From Ralstonia pickettii (GTDB lineage: Bacteria > Pseudomonadota > Gammaproteobacteria > Burkholderiales > Burkholderiaceae), in contig NZ_CP066771.1 of the NCBI RefSeq assembly GCF_016466415.2, positions 372,001 through 436,000 of the forward strand: a stretch of DNA of 64,000 nt, read 5' to 3'. A program made the translations under genes and the position numbers. The notes under the pieces are model-generated. The model ran no database searches. It saw only the letters and a program-made list of their open reading frames with translations, and was not told where the DNA came from. Shown here one piece after another: positions 1 to 8,431 of this stretch (position 1 is the first letter of the stretch; each line of letters opens with the position of its first letter).

Positions 1-1092
1 ACCATCCTCAAGAGCGCTGTCGCACAGGTGCCGAACCTGGACCCGGCGTTGATCGAAGACGCCATTGTTGGCTGCGCGATCCCGGAAGCGCAGCAGGGCC
101 TGAACGTGGCGCGTATCGGTGCGCTGCTGGCCGGCTTGCCGAACACGGTGGGCGGTGTCACCGTCAACCGTTTCTGCGCCTCGGGCCTGACCGCCGTGGC
201 GATGGCTGCCGACCGCATCCGCGTGGGTGAATCCGACGTGATGATCGCCGCCGGTGTTGAATCGATGAGCATGGTGCCGATGATGGGCAACTCGCCGTCG
301 ATGTCGCCAGACATCTTCACGCGCGACGAGAACGTCGGCATCGCCTACGGCATGGGCCTGACCGCCGAGAAGGTCGCCCAGCAATGGAAGATCTCGCGCG
401 AGGCGCAGGACGCCTTCTCGCTGGCTTCGCACCAGAAGGCGCTGGCCGCGCAGCAAGCCGGCGAGTTCAAGGACGAGATCACCCCGATCGAGATCATCGA
501 GAAGTTCCCGAACCTGGGCACGGGTGCGATCGACATCAAGACCCGCACGATGTCGCTGGATGAAGGCCCGCGTGCCGATACGTCGGTCGAAGGCCTGGGC
601 AAGCTGCGCGCCGTGTTCGCCAACAAGGGCAGCGTGACGGCCGGCAACAGCTCCCAGACGTCGGACGGTTCGGGCGCGTTGATCCTGGTGTCGGAGAAGA
701 TCCTCAAGCAGTTCAACCTGGTGCCGCTGGCGCGCTTCGTATCGTTTGCGGTGCGCGGCGTGCCGCCGGAGATCATGGGGATCGGCCCGAAGGAAGCGAT
801 TCCTGCCGCGCTGAAGGCGGGCGGCCTGACGCAGGATCAGATCGACTGGATCGAACTGAACGAAGCGTTTGCCGCGCAGTCGCTCGCCGTGATCCAGGAC
901 CTGGGCCTGGACCCCAGCAAGATCAACCCGCTGGGCGGCGCGATCGCGCTGGGCCACCCGCTGGGCGCCACCGGTGCCATTCGTGCGGCCACGGTGGTGC
1001 ACGGCCTGCGCCGTCGCAACCAGAAGTACGGCATGGTGACGATGTGCGTCGGCACCGGCATGGGCGCTGCGGGCATTTTCGAACGCATGTGA
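1..1092 (+). CDS. fadA: Acetyl-CoA acyltransferase (thiolase), 5' end outside window
   Basis: Thiolase-superfamily enzyme, probably the last step of fatty-acid beta-oxidation, cleaving 3-ketoacyl-CoA with CoA. The frame is open from base 1, so the start lies upstream; the acylated Cys of NRFCASGL is at visible residue 59, against about 90 in full-length thiolases, so roughly 30 residues are missing. Other catalytic elements are present: NEAFAAQ, the His of GGAIALGHPLGATGA, and the second Cys of CVGTGMGAAG near the C-terminus. A crotonase and a thioesterase follow, as expected of a beta-oxidation cluster. The thiolase fold is certain. The choice of a degradative FadA type over a biosynthetic PhaA type is inferred from sequence feel and neighbours. 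Confidence 0.9.
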   Translation, partial: TILKSAVAQVPNLDPALIEDAIVGCAIPEAQQGLNVARIGALLAGLPNTVGGVTVNRFCASGLTAVAMAADRIRVGESDVMIAAGVESMSMVPMMGNSPSMSPDIFTRDENVGIAYGMGLTAEKVAQQWKISREAQDAFSLASHQKALAAQQAGEFKDEITPIEIIEKFPNLGTGAIDIKTRTMSLDEGPRADTSVEGLGKLRAVFANKGSVTAGNSSQTSDGSGALILVSEKILKQFNLVPLARFVSFAVRGVPPEIMGIGPKEAIPAALKAGGLTQDQIDWIELNEAFAAQSLAVIQDLGLDPSKINPLGGAIALGHPLGATGAIRAATVVHGLRRRNQKYGMVTMCVGTGMGAAGIFERM

Positions 1093-1100
1093 CCCCACGT

Positions 1101-1129
1101 CAGGGGGAAGGATTAAGTTCTTCCCCCTG
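1101..1129 (+). terminator. Hairpin after the thiolase gene
   Basis: CAGGGGGAA and TTCCCCCTG form a perfect 9-bp stem around an 11-nt loop, 9 bases past the thiolase stop. There is no clean U-tract, so this may be a weak terminator or a 3' mRNA stabiliser. Confidence 0.4.
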
Positions 1130-1310
1130 CTTGTAAATCGCCCGTCTCAACACGCATGATTGCGCAGGCGCGCGCAGTACTACATCAACAAGCGCGCCGA
1201 AGAACGCGGCCGGCACCTAGCCGGCATCGCGACAGAAGCGGAACCATGATTCCGCAACAGAGGAGACACACCACCGGGCCACCGGCGGTGCACCAAGAGG
1301 AGGGCGTGCG

Positions 1311-2276
1311 ATGGGCAACACTATCGGCGACACAATCGTATTGACCGACGCGGCATGCGATATGCCTCGCTCGATGATCGATCAACTGGAGTTGGGCATA
1401 GTGCCGTTCCGCATTCGTGCGGGCGAATTGTTTGTGGAAGACCGCCGCGACGAGGTGGCGCTTCCGCAGCTCTATCGCAAATACCTCGTCGACAAGCAGG
1501 ATCACTACGCCGAATCGATTCCGCTGCTCGAGCGCGAAATCGAAGACTTCCTGCTCAAGCACGTGGTCACGCAGCACGATCGGGCCTTGCTGCTGACCAT
1601 TGCCAGTTCGCGCAGTCATTTCTACAGCCATGCAACTGGTGCGGTGGTAGGCACCACGGCCAAAAGCTTCAAGCCACGCAAGGATGCAGGCCGGTCAGGG
1701 CTGTTCGAGTTGACGGTGGTCGATACCGGCGCCATTGGCCCGGGCCAGGCGCTGATGGTGCATGAAGCAGCACGCATGTTGCGGGAAGGCGCAGAGGTGC
1801 GTGACGTCGTGCACGTGATCGAAAACCGCCTGCGCGACGCCTCGCACGTCTATCTCGTGCCTGACGAGTTGCTGTACATGTACACGCGCGCCAAGCAGAA
1901 GGGCGAGAAGAGCATCACCTGGGGGCGCTACATGATGGGCACGGCCTTCAACGTGCGGCCGCTCATTCATATGCACCGTGGCGAGACGGAAGCCATCGCC
2001 AAGGTGCGCGGCTCCGAGGAAGGCATTCGGCGCCTGCTTGCGCATACCGAAACCATGATCGCCGAGGAGCGGCTGGCCACGCCCGTGGTGGCGATCACGT
2101 ATTCCGGTTCGCTCGACACCGTACGCCGCATGGAACCGGTGCAAGCGTTGATGCGAACCGCGCAGGAGCACGGCGTGGAAGTGCTGCTTGCGCCGATGAG
2201 CCTGACCGTGGCGTTGAACGTTGGGGCCAACGCGTTCTCCGTCGGTTATCTATCTGATTCGCCTGTGCCGATTTAG
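1311..2276 (+). CDS. DegV family fatty-acid-binding protein
   Basis: The 321-residue protein has the two-domain DegV pattern. It begins with an N-terminal strand (residues 7-17, IVLTDAACDMP) like the family's opening Thr/Ser-Asp motif, has a central TIASSRSHFYSHA segment in the position of the family's SGTY-like loop, and ends with LNVGANAFSVGYL, resembling the conserved C-terminal G-x-G-hydrophobic stretch. DegV proteins bind a fatty acid in a buried pocket and in Firmicutes present it to fatty-acid kinase; their role in betaproteobacteria is not settled. An AGGAGG at about 1296-1301 fits the chosen ATG. Its place between a thiolase and a crotonase supports a lipid-related role (inference). 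Confidence 0.8.
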   Translation: MGNTIGDTIVLTDAACDMPRSMIDQLELGIVPFRIRAGELFVEDRRDEVALPQLYRKYLVDKQDHYAESIPLLEREIEDFLLKHVVTQHDRALLLTIASSRSHFYSHATGAVVGTTAKSFKPRKDAGRSGLFELTVVDTGAIGPGQALMVHEAARMLREGAEVRDVVHVIENRLRDASHVYLVPDELLYMYTRAKQKGEKSITWGRYMMGTAFNVRPLIHMHRGETEAIAKVRGSEEGIRRLLAHTETMIAEERLATPVVAITYSGSLDTVRRMEPVQALMRTAQEHGVEVLLAPMSLTVALNVGANAFSVGYLSDSPVPI

Positions 2277-2302
2277 GAGCGCAGGTTTTACCTGGAGTTT
2301 TC

Positions 2303-3067
2303 ATGTCGATTCGTACCGAGACTGCAGAGGGCGTGCTGACGCTGACCTTTGACCGCCTGGACCGCAAGAACGCCATCACGGCCGCGATGTATCAAACGCT
2401 GGCCGATGCACTGGTGGCCGCCGAAACCGATCCCGTCATCCGCGTGATCGTGCTGGCCGGTCATGAGAGCGTGTTCACGGCGGGCAACGATCTCGAAGAC
2501 TTCATGAAGAATCCGCCCAAGGACGAGAGCGCCCCTGTGCACCAGTTCCTGCGGGCGATCAGCACAGCGAGCAAGCCATTGATCGCCTCCGTGAGCGGCG
2601 CGGCTGTCGGCGTGGGTACGACCATGCTGCTGCATTGCGACCTCGTCTATGCGTCCGAGACGGCCAAGCTGTCGATGCCGTTCGCGCAGCTGGGGCTCTG
2701 CCCTGAAGCCGCATCGAGCTTGCTGCTGCCGCAGCTGGCCGGCTACCACCGCGCGGCTGACAAGCTGCTCTTCGGCGAGCCGTTCGATGCGAACGAAGCG
2801 CGCGAGCTGGGCCTGGTCAACCGCGTGTTGCCGGCCGGTGAGCTGGATGCGTTCGTGCGCACGCAAGCGCGCAAGCTGACGTTGTTGCCGCCCGCATCCC
2901 TGCGCGCCACCAAGCGCCTGATGAAGGAGGGCGCTACGCCGCAGATCGCCGAGCGCATGTCGGTGGAAGGCAAGCAGTTCGGCGAGATGCTGCGTGCCCC
3001 GGAGGCGCGCGAGGCGTTCACGGCGTTCTTCGAAAAGCGCCGCCCGGACTTCTCCAAGTTCAACTGA
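2303..3067 (+). CDS. Enoyl-CoA hydratase/isomerase (crotonase) family protein
   Basis: A 254-residue crotonase-fold protein of normal family length. The first oxyanion-hole region (VFTAGNDLEDF) is near residues 56-66 and the second (SGAAVGVGTTMLLHCDLV) near 97-115. LGLCPEAASSLLLP carries the acidic residue position typical of hydratases/isomerases. It should hydrate or isomerise enoyl-CoA during beta-oxidation, acting before the upstream thiolase. The gene follows degV by 26 bp and ends at a strong bidirectional terminator. Exact substrate cannot be read from sequence; distant crotonases also include non-hydratase activities. Confidence 0.88.
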   Translation: MSIRTETAEGVLTLTFDRLDRKNAITAAMYQTLADALVAAETDPVIRVIVLAGHESVFTAGNDLEDFMKNPPKDESAPVHQFLRAISTASKPLIASVSGAAVGVGTTMLLHCDLVYASETAKLSMPFAQLGLCPEAASSLLLPQLAGYHRAADKLLFGEPFDANEARELGLVNRVLPAGELDAFVRTQARKLTLLPPASLRATKRLMKEGATPQIAERMSVEGKQFGEMLRAPEAREAFTAFFEKRRPDFSKFN

Positions 3068-3090
3068 GCGAATCGTTTCCTGCAAAAGAA

Positions 3091-3115
3091 AACCCGGCGC
3101 GACGCCGGGTTTTTT
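3091..3115. terminator. Bidirectional rho-independent terminator
   Basis: AACCCGGCG and CGCCGGGTT pair around a short loop, with T6 on the plus side and an A-rich run on the minus side. It sits between the convergent crotonase and thioesterase genes and probably serves both. Confidence 0.85.
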
Positions 3116-3130
3116 GTTGGGCGTGACCGT

Positions 3131-3550
3131 TCAGAGCGGCGGCAGCACGCGCGGCTTGCGGGTCTCGTCGGTCGCCACGTAGGTGAGGGTGGCTTCCGTC
3201 ACCTTGACGGTGGCGTGCCGGCCGTTGGCGTGCATGCGTTGCGCATAGACTTCCACGTCCACGGTGATTGACGTGCGGCCTGTCTTCACCACGTTGGCGT
3301 AGAAGCTCACCAGATCGCCCACGTACACCGGCTGCTTGAAGACGAACGAGTTGACCGCGATCGTCGCCACCCGGCCGTTGGCGCGCACCACGGCGGGAAT
3401 CGACCCTGCGATATCCACCTGCGACATGATCCAGCCGCCAAACACATCGCCGTGAACGTTGGCGTCGGAGGGCATGGGCATCACGCGCACGGCGGGTTGC
3501 TTGTCGGCGGGCAACGTGACGGTTTCAGGTGGGGCTTGGGTATCGGACAT
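3131..3550 (-). CDS. Acyl-CoA thioesterase, hotdog fold (YciA type)
   Basis: A 139-residue single hotdog-domain protein that hydrolyses acyl-CoA to free acid and CoA. The motif VHGDVFGGWIMSQVDIAG (about residues 30-47) is the YciA/acyl-CoA hydrolase signature with its catalytic Asp on the hotdog helix; VSFYANVVKTGRTSITVDVEVY forms the following strands. The start is the Met of MSDTQ (ATG at 3550). The frame is open for 36 more codons upstream, but that extension lacks thioesterase-like sequence and would run into the 5' region of the divergent ABC gene. No clear Shine-Dalgarno sequence is visible. Function by family is firm, chain-length preference is unknown. Confidence 0.87.
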   Translation of the reverse strand: MSDTQAPPETVTLPADKQPAVRVMPMPSDANVHGDVFGGWIMSQVDIAGSIPAVVRANGRVATIAVNSFVFKQPVYVGDLVSFYANVVKTGRTSITVDVEVYAQRMHANGRHATVKVTEATLTYVATDETRKPRVLPPL

Positions 3551-3658
3551 GATGATGCAGGGCAGCATTGAAGCAGAGGGAGGGCCCACCAGCGAGGCCA
3601 GGGCGCGCGCAGGTGATCGGTGGGAGAATACACAATCCGCTATTTTATTGCACCGCAC

Positions 3659-5497
3659 ATGCGCCGCTTTCCCGCCTCTTCCGAACCGCCTCCGCCGGGG
3701 GCTGCCCGCGGCGACTGGCGCACCATCAAGAGCCTGCTGCCGTATCTGCTGGCCTACAAATGGCGCGTGGCGCTGGCGCTCTCGTTTCTGATCGCGGCCA
3801 AGGTGGCAAACCTTGGCGTGCCGATGGTCATGAAACGGCTGATCGATTCCATGAACGTGTCGCCGTCCGATCCGCGTGCGCTGCTGGTGGTGCCGGTGGG
3901 CATCATCATCGGCTACGGGCTGCTGCGGCTGTCGACGTCGCTGTTCTCGGAGTTACGCGAAATCCTGTTTGCGAAGGTGACCGAGAGTTCTGTGCGCACG
4001 CTCGCGCTGCAGGTGTTCCGGCATCTGCATGCACTGTCCCTGCGCTTTCACCTTGAGCGCCAGACCGGCGGCATGAGTCGCGACATTGAGCGCGGCACGC
4101 GCGGCATCCAGTCGCTCATCTCGTATTCGCTGTACAGCATCCTGCCGACACTGGTGGAAGTCGGCCTTGTCATCACGTATTTCTTCGTGAAGTACGACGT
4201 GTGGTTCGCGCTCATCACGTTCTGCGCGTTGGTTAGCTACATCGTATTTACGGTGACGGTGACGAACTGGCGCACGCATTTCCGCCGCAAGATGAATGAG
4301 CTGGATTCGCGCGCCAACCAGAAGGCAATCGATTCGCTGCTCAATTTCGAGACGGTCAAGTACTTCGGCAACGAAGACTACGAAGCACGTCGCTACGACG
4401 AGAACCTGAAGCACTACCGCGCCGCCGCCATCCGGTCACAGAACTCGTTGTCGGTGCTGAACTTCGGCCAGCAGTTCATCGTCGCCACGGCGCTCATCCT
4501 GATTCTGTATCGCGCCACGCAGGGTGTGGCGGCGGGGCACATGACGCTGGGCGACCTTGTGCTCGTCAACACGCTGATGCTGCAGATCTACATTCCGCTC
4601 AACTTCCTGGGCGTGATCTACCGTGAGCTGAAGCAGGCCGTGACCGACATGGACCGCATGTTCAATCTGCTGCAGACCAACCGCGAAGTGGCCGACAAGC
4701 CAGACGCCCCGCCGCTGACGGTGCACGCGGGCGAAGTGCGCTTCGCGCATGTCGACTTCAGCTACGAGGCCAATCGCCAGATCCTGTTCGATGTGGATTT
4801 CACGATTCCGGCAGGCACGACCACGGCGGTGGTGGGGCAGAGTGGTTCCGGCAAGTCGACGCTGGCGCGCCTGCTGTTCCGTTTCTATGACGTGAAGTCC
4901 GGTGCCATCCAGATCGACGGTCAGGACTTGCGTGATGTTACGCAATCCAGCGTGCGCGCCGCCATCGGCATCGTTCCGCAAGACACGGTGCTCTTCAACG
5001 ACACCATCTACTACAACATCGCCTACGGCCGCCCTGATGCCAGTCGCGAAGAGGTGATCGAAGCCGCCCGCGCGGCGCAGATCCATCACTTTGTCGAATC
5101 GCTGCCCGACGGCTACGAGACGCAAGTCGGCGAGCGCGGCCTGAAGCTCTCGGGCGGCGAGAAGCAGCGTGTGGCGATTGCGCGCACCCTGCTCAAGCGT
5201 CCACCGATTCTCGTCTTCGATGAAGCGACGTCTGCGCTGGACTCGCGCACAGAGCACGCCATCCAGGAAGAACTGATGCGCCTGGCGCAGAACCACACCA
5301 CGTTGGTCATCGCGCACCGCTTGTCGACCATCGTCCGTGCGCACCAGATCCTGGTGATGGAGCACGGTCGCATCATCGAGCGCGGCACGCATGAATCGTT
5401 GTTGCGTGCGGAAGGCCGTTACGCGCAGATGTGGCGCATGCAGGCGCGCGAGCCGGAGCGCGTTGCCGAAGAAGCAGAAGACGCCCGAGCAGGTTGA
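3659..5497 (+). CDS. Atm1-type ABC exporter (fused permease and ATPase)
   Basis: A 612-residue half-transporter. Residues ~30-310 form a six-helix ABC exporter membrane domain; residues ~360-590 form the ATPase with Walker [11 protein letters not shown], signature LSGGEKQRVAIA, Walker B ILVFDEATSALD and the switch His in VIAHRLSTI. The motifs and the NFETVKYFGNE segment are typical of the Atm1/HMT1 group, which exports glutathione conjugates or persulfides from mitochondria and related bacteria; it should work as an inner-membrane homodimer. ATG 3659 was preferred to an in-frame GTG at 3620, but neither has a clear ribosome site. The gene diverges from the thioesterase and is followed 15 bp on by a LysR gene. 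Confidence 0.85.
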   Translation: MRRFPASSEPPPPGAARGDWRTIKSLLPYLLAYKWRVALALSFLIAAKVANLGVPMVMKRLIDSMNVSPSDPRALLVVPVGIIIGYGLLRLSTSLFSELREILFAKVTESSVRTLALQVFRHLHALSLRFHLERQTGGMSRDIERGTRGIQSLISYSLYSILPTLVEVGLVITYFFVKYDVWFALITFCALVSYIVFTVTVTNWRTHFRRKMNELDSRANQKAIDSLLNFETVKYFGNEDYEARRYDENLKHYRAAAIRSQNSLSVLNFGQQFIVATALILILYRATQGVAAGHMTLGDLVLVNTLMLQIYIPLNFLGVIYRELKQAVTDMDRMFNLLQTNREVADKPDAPPLTVHAGEVRFAHVDFSYEANRQILFDVDFTIPAGTTTAVVGQSGSGKSTLARLLFRFYDVKSGAIQIDGQDLRDVTQSSVRAAIGIVPQDTVLFNDTIYYNIAYGRPDASREEVIEAARAAQIHHFVESLPDGYETQVGERGLKLSGGEKQRVAIARTLLKRPPILVFDEATSALDSRTEHAIQEELMRLAQNHTTLVIAHRLSTIVRAHQILVMEHGRIIERGTHESLLRAEGRYAQMWRMQAREPERVAEEAEDARAG

Positions 5498-5512
5498 GGG
5501 AGAGGCAATCCG

Positions 5513-6457
5513 ATGGAACTCAAATGGCTGGAAGACTTCATCAGCCTGGCCGAGACGCGCAGCTTTTCGCGCTCGGCCGAATTGCGGCACGTGACGCAGC
5601 CGGCGTTTTCGCGGCGCATCCAATCCCTTGAGGCGTGGCTCGGCAATGAGCTGATCGACCGATCAAGCTACCCCACGCGCCTGACTCCCGCGGGCGAGGT
5701 CTTCTACGAACAGGCGTTGGCGATGCTCGCCCAGGTGAGCGAGACGCGCGCACTGATGCGCGGCCAGCGTCCGGCCAGCGCGTCGACGATCGACTTTGCC
5801 GTGCCGCATACGCTGTCGCTCACGTTCTTCCCCGGGTGGCTTGCACAAGTGGAAGAAAAGATCGGCAAGCTGCAATGCCGGCTGCGCGCGCTCAACGTGC
5901 ACGATGCCGTGATGACGCTGGTGGAGGGCGGTTGCGATCTCGTGATGGTCTATCACCATGCACGGCAGATGATCCAGCTCGACCCCACGCGCTACGACAT
6001 GCTGGTGCTTGGCACCGAGCGCCTGTCTCCGTTTTCCAGGCCGGATGCAAGCGGGCGGCCGATTTATCGGCTCGTTCCGACCGCACGCAAGCCCATCGCC
6101 TACCTGAGCTACACGCCCAACGCTTTTCTCGGGCGCATGGTGGATGTGCTGCTGGAAAACTCGCCGGTGGCGCCGCTGCTCGACAAGTGCTACGAAACCG
6201 ACATGGCTGAGGCGCTCAAGGTGATGGCGCTAGCCGGCCATGGCGTGGCCTTCCTGCCCGAGAGTGCGGTGCGCGACGACGTGGCAGCCGGGCGCCTCGT
6301 GCGCGCCGAAGGCAAGGGCGGCGGTACGTTGTCGATCGAGATGGAAATCCGGCTTTACCGCGAGCACCCGCAAAGCGGCGCACACGACCGTCGGCACCCC
6401 CAGTCCAAGCGCAAACGCGAGCTGATCGACACGTTATGGAGCGCACTGGCGGACTAA
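5513..6457 (+). CDS. LysR-family regulator, HypT/QseD-like
   Basis: A 314-residue LysR-type regulator with the N-terminal winged helix-turn-helix at residues ~1-62 (LAETRSFSRSAELRHVTQPA) followed by a substrate-binding-like effector domain. The WLEDFISLAETRSFSRSAE start resembles the HypT/YjiE group, whose E. coli member responds to hypochlorite through methionine oxidation; this is subgroup resemblance only. It is read with, or just after, the Atm1-like exporter. A perfect inverted repeat of LysR-box form lies 24 bp past its stop, before gdhA, so gdhA or the regulator itself may be a target (inference). Confidence 0.85.
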   Translation: MELKWLEDFISLAETRSFSRSAELRHVTQPAFSRRIQSLEAWLGNELIDRSSYPTRLTPAGEVFYEQALAMLAQVSETRALMRGQRPASASTIDFAVPHTLSLTFFPGWLAQVEEKIGKLQCRLRALNVHDAVMTLVEGGCDLVMVYHHARQMIQLDPTRYDMLVLGTERLSPFSRPDASGRPIYRLVPTARKPIAYLSYTPNAFLGRMVDVLLENSPVAPLLDKCYETDMAEALKVMALAGHGVAFLPESAVRDDVAAGRLVRAEGKGGGTLSIEMEIRLYREHPQSGAHDRRHPQSKRKRELIDTLWSALAD

Positions 6458-6480
6458 ACGGACACCCGGATTGGAGTAGA

Positions 6481-6505
6481 GGGTTATGCGCCAGATGCAT
6501 AACCC
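6481..6505. promoter_or_regulatory. Perfect 9-7-9 inverted repeat, candidate LysR-type operator
   Basis: GGGTTATGC and GCATAACCC are exact reverse complements separated by 7 bases. The core T-N11-A layout (TTATGC...GCATAA) is the classic LysR-regulator box. It lies between the LysR gene and gdhA, upstream of a weak promoter-like pair (TTGGAT at 6521, TAAGCT at 6545), which is where an activator site is expected. Confidence 0.5.
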
Positions 6506-6574
6506 GATGTAAAAACGGCATTGGATTTCGTTCTGGCCGGTCCCTAAGCTGGCGGGCATTTTGTGGGACTTGAA

Positions 6575-6591
6575 GGACCTTACCGAGGTCC
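6575..6591 (+). promoter_or_regulatory. Hairpin just upstream of the gdhA ribosome site
   Basis: GGACCT-TACCG-AGGTCC forms a 6-bp stem with a 5-nt loop ending 4 bases before the AAGGAAG Shine-Dalgarno (6596-6602). It could tune mRNA stability or translation; no further pairing with the ribosome site was seen. Confidence 0.35.
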
Positions 6592-6608
6592 AAAAAAGGA
6601 AGACAGCC

Positions 6609-7910
6609 ATGTCCAATGTCGCATCTCCGTCGACACTCCAGCACGCCATCCCGTCCTATCTGCCGGCCGACAATCTTGGCCCGTGGGGCATCTATCTGCA
6701 GCAGGTCGATCGGGTCACCCCCTATCTCGGCTCGCTCGCACGTTGGGTTGAAACGCTCAAGCGCCCCAAGCGCGCGCTGATCGTCGATGTGCCGATCCAG
6801 ATGGACGACGGCCGCATCGCCCACTTCGAGGGCTATCGCGTGCAGCACAATACGTCGCGCGGCCCGGGCAAGGGCGGCGTGCGTTTCCACCAGGACGTGA
6901 CGCTGTCGGAAGTGATGGCGTTGTCTGCCTGGATGTCGGTGAAGAATGCGGCCGTGAATGTGCCGTACGGTGGTGCCAAGGGCGGTATCCGCGTCGACCC
7001 GCGCAAGCTGTCTTCCGGTGAACTTGAACGCTTGACGCGCCGCTACACGAGCGAGATCGGCATCATCATCGGTCCGAACAAGGACATTCCGGCCCCGGAC
7101 GTGAACACCAACGCGCAGATCATGGCGTGGATGATGGACACGTACTCAATGAACGAAGGCTCCACCGCCACTGGCGTGGTGACCGGCAAGCCGATCGCAC
7201 TGGGCGGCAGCCTGGGCCGTCGCGAGGCGACCGGCCGCGGCGTGTTCGTGGTCGGCAGCGAAGCCGCACGCAATCTCGGCATCGACGTCAAGGGTGCGCG
7301 CATTGTGGTGCAGGGCTTCGGGAACGTCGGCAGCGTGGCCGCCAAGCTGTTCCACGACGCCGGCGCCAAGGTCATTGCCGTGCAAGACCACAAGGGCATC
7401 GTCTTCAACGGCAACGGCCTGGATGTCGACGCGCTCATCAAGCACGTTGACCACAATGGCAGCGTGGCCGGCTTTGCTGCCGAGACCGTCTCGCAAGACG
7501 ACTTCTGGGCCCTGGACTGCGAATTCCTGATCCCGGCCGCGCTGGAAGGCCAGATCACCGCCAAGAACGCGCCCCATATCAAGGCAAAGATTGTCGTGGA
7601 AGGTGCAAACGGCCCGACGACGCCCGAGGCGGACGACATCCTGCGCGACCGAGGCATCCTGGTCTGCCCGGACGTGATCGCCAACGCCGGCGGCGTGACG
7701 GTCAGCTACTTCGAGTGGGTGCAGGATTTCTCGAGCTTCTTCTGGACCGAAGACGAGATCAACCAGCGCCTGGTACGGATCATGCAAGATGCCTTCCGTG
7801 GCGTCTGGCAAGTGGCGCAGGACAACAAGGTTACTCTGCGTACGGCGGCGTTCATCATCGCCTGTACGCGGATTCTGCAGGCTCGCCAAGAGCGCGGTCT
7901 GTACCCCTGA
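6609..7910 (+). CDS. gdhA: Glutamate dehydrogenase (Glu/Leu/Phe/Val family)
   Basis: A 433-residue enzyme interconverting glutamate and 2-oxoglutarate plus ammonia with NAD(P). The N-terminal domain carries PGKGGVRFH and the catalytic-Lys region [11 protein letters not shown] (about residues 118-128), with PAPDVNTN after it. The Rossmann domain has the dinucleotide motif [13 protein letters not shown] near residue 237. The chosen ATG has AAGGAAG six bases upstream; the open frame extends 16 codons further but without a ribosome site. The glutamate/aspartate importer follows downstream, making this a glutamate-metabolism neighbourhood. Leu/Phe/Val dehydrogenases share the family; length and neighbours favour glutamate. 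Confidence 0.92.
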   Translation: MSNVASPSTLQHAIPSYLPADNLGPWGIYLQQVDRVTPYLGSLARWVETLKRPKRALIVDVPIQMDDGRIAHFEGYRVQHNTSRGPGKGGVRFHQDVTLSEVMALSAWMSVKNAAVNVPYGGAKGGIRVDPRKLSSGELERLTRRYTSEIGIIIGPNKDIPAPDVNTNAQIMAWMMDTYSMNEGSTATGVVTGKPIALGGSLGRREATGRGVFVVGSEAARNLGIDVKGARIVVQGFGNVGSVAAKLFHDAGAKVIAVQDHKGIVFNGNGLDVDALIKHVDHNGSVAGFAAETVSQDDFWALDCEFLIPAALEGQITAKNAPHIKAKIVVEGANGPTTPEADDILRDRGILVCPDVIANAGGVTVSYFEWVQDFSSFFWTEDEINQRLVRIMQDAFRGVWQVAQDNKVTLRTAAFIIACTRILQARQERGLYP

Positions 7911-8431
7911 TCGGCAACGCGCTGGTCAATACCGGCGCGGTGCTCCAACAGGGCACCGCACTGGTCTATCGCGTTGCTGCCGATCAGGCGGCCATGCGCG
8001 ACGGTTGAAGAAAGCCGGTGCTCATGGGGCGAACCATAACGTTCCGGAGCGCCGCACCATGAGAAGGGCGATGGCGTCATCGTCGTCCTTCCCATCCTCA
8101 AGTCGGGTTCGTTAAGCGACAGAGAGCGCACATCGGGCGGGCTTTATTTCCCCTGGTTTTCCTTAGCAATGGGCGGTCATTCCGCTCAAGCAACCGTGCC
8201 CGCGTGCCGATGTTGCAAAGCGCCGCCATGTCTGGCCCTGCGCGTCTTTTCCGGTTTTCCGGAAAGCACAACGTAAGGTATCCGGTTGCTCGGAAAACAC
8301 AGCTGCGGCAGGGTCCGCGCCAGAGGAAAAACTCCGTTGGATTCAACGATTTAGTGGCAACACCAATACTGTCGCCAAACGTTTTTTGGTACAGTCCCGT
8401 CTTTCTCTTTCATGGTCAAAAGGAGACTTTC
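7911..8431. other. Intergenic region gdhA-gltI (521 bp)
   Basis: No convincing gene. It should contain the gdhA 3' end and the gltI promoter and leader. TACAGT at 8390-8395 is a possible -10, with no good -35. A palindromic TTTCCGGAAA is present at about 8257-8266. An open frame in phase with gltI runs from 8204, but its predicted extension is unlike a signal peptide and was not used. Confidence 0.5.

Noticed and set aside
8249-8292. CCGGTTTTCCGG and TTTCCGGAAA palindromes upstream of gltI
   Set aside because: Short and GC-rich in a GC-rich genome, without correct spacing to a promoter; too weak to call an operator.
8204-8431. N-terminal extension of GltI
   Set aside because: AAAGGAGAC and a good signal peptide start at 8432 argue for the shorter form.
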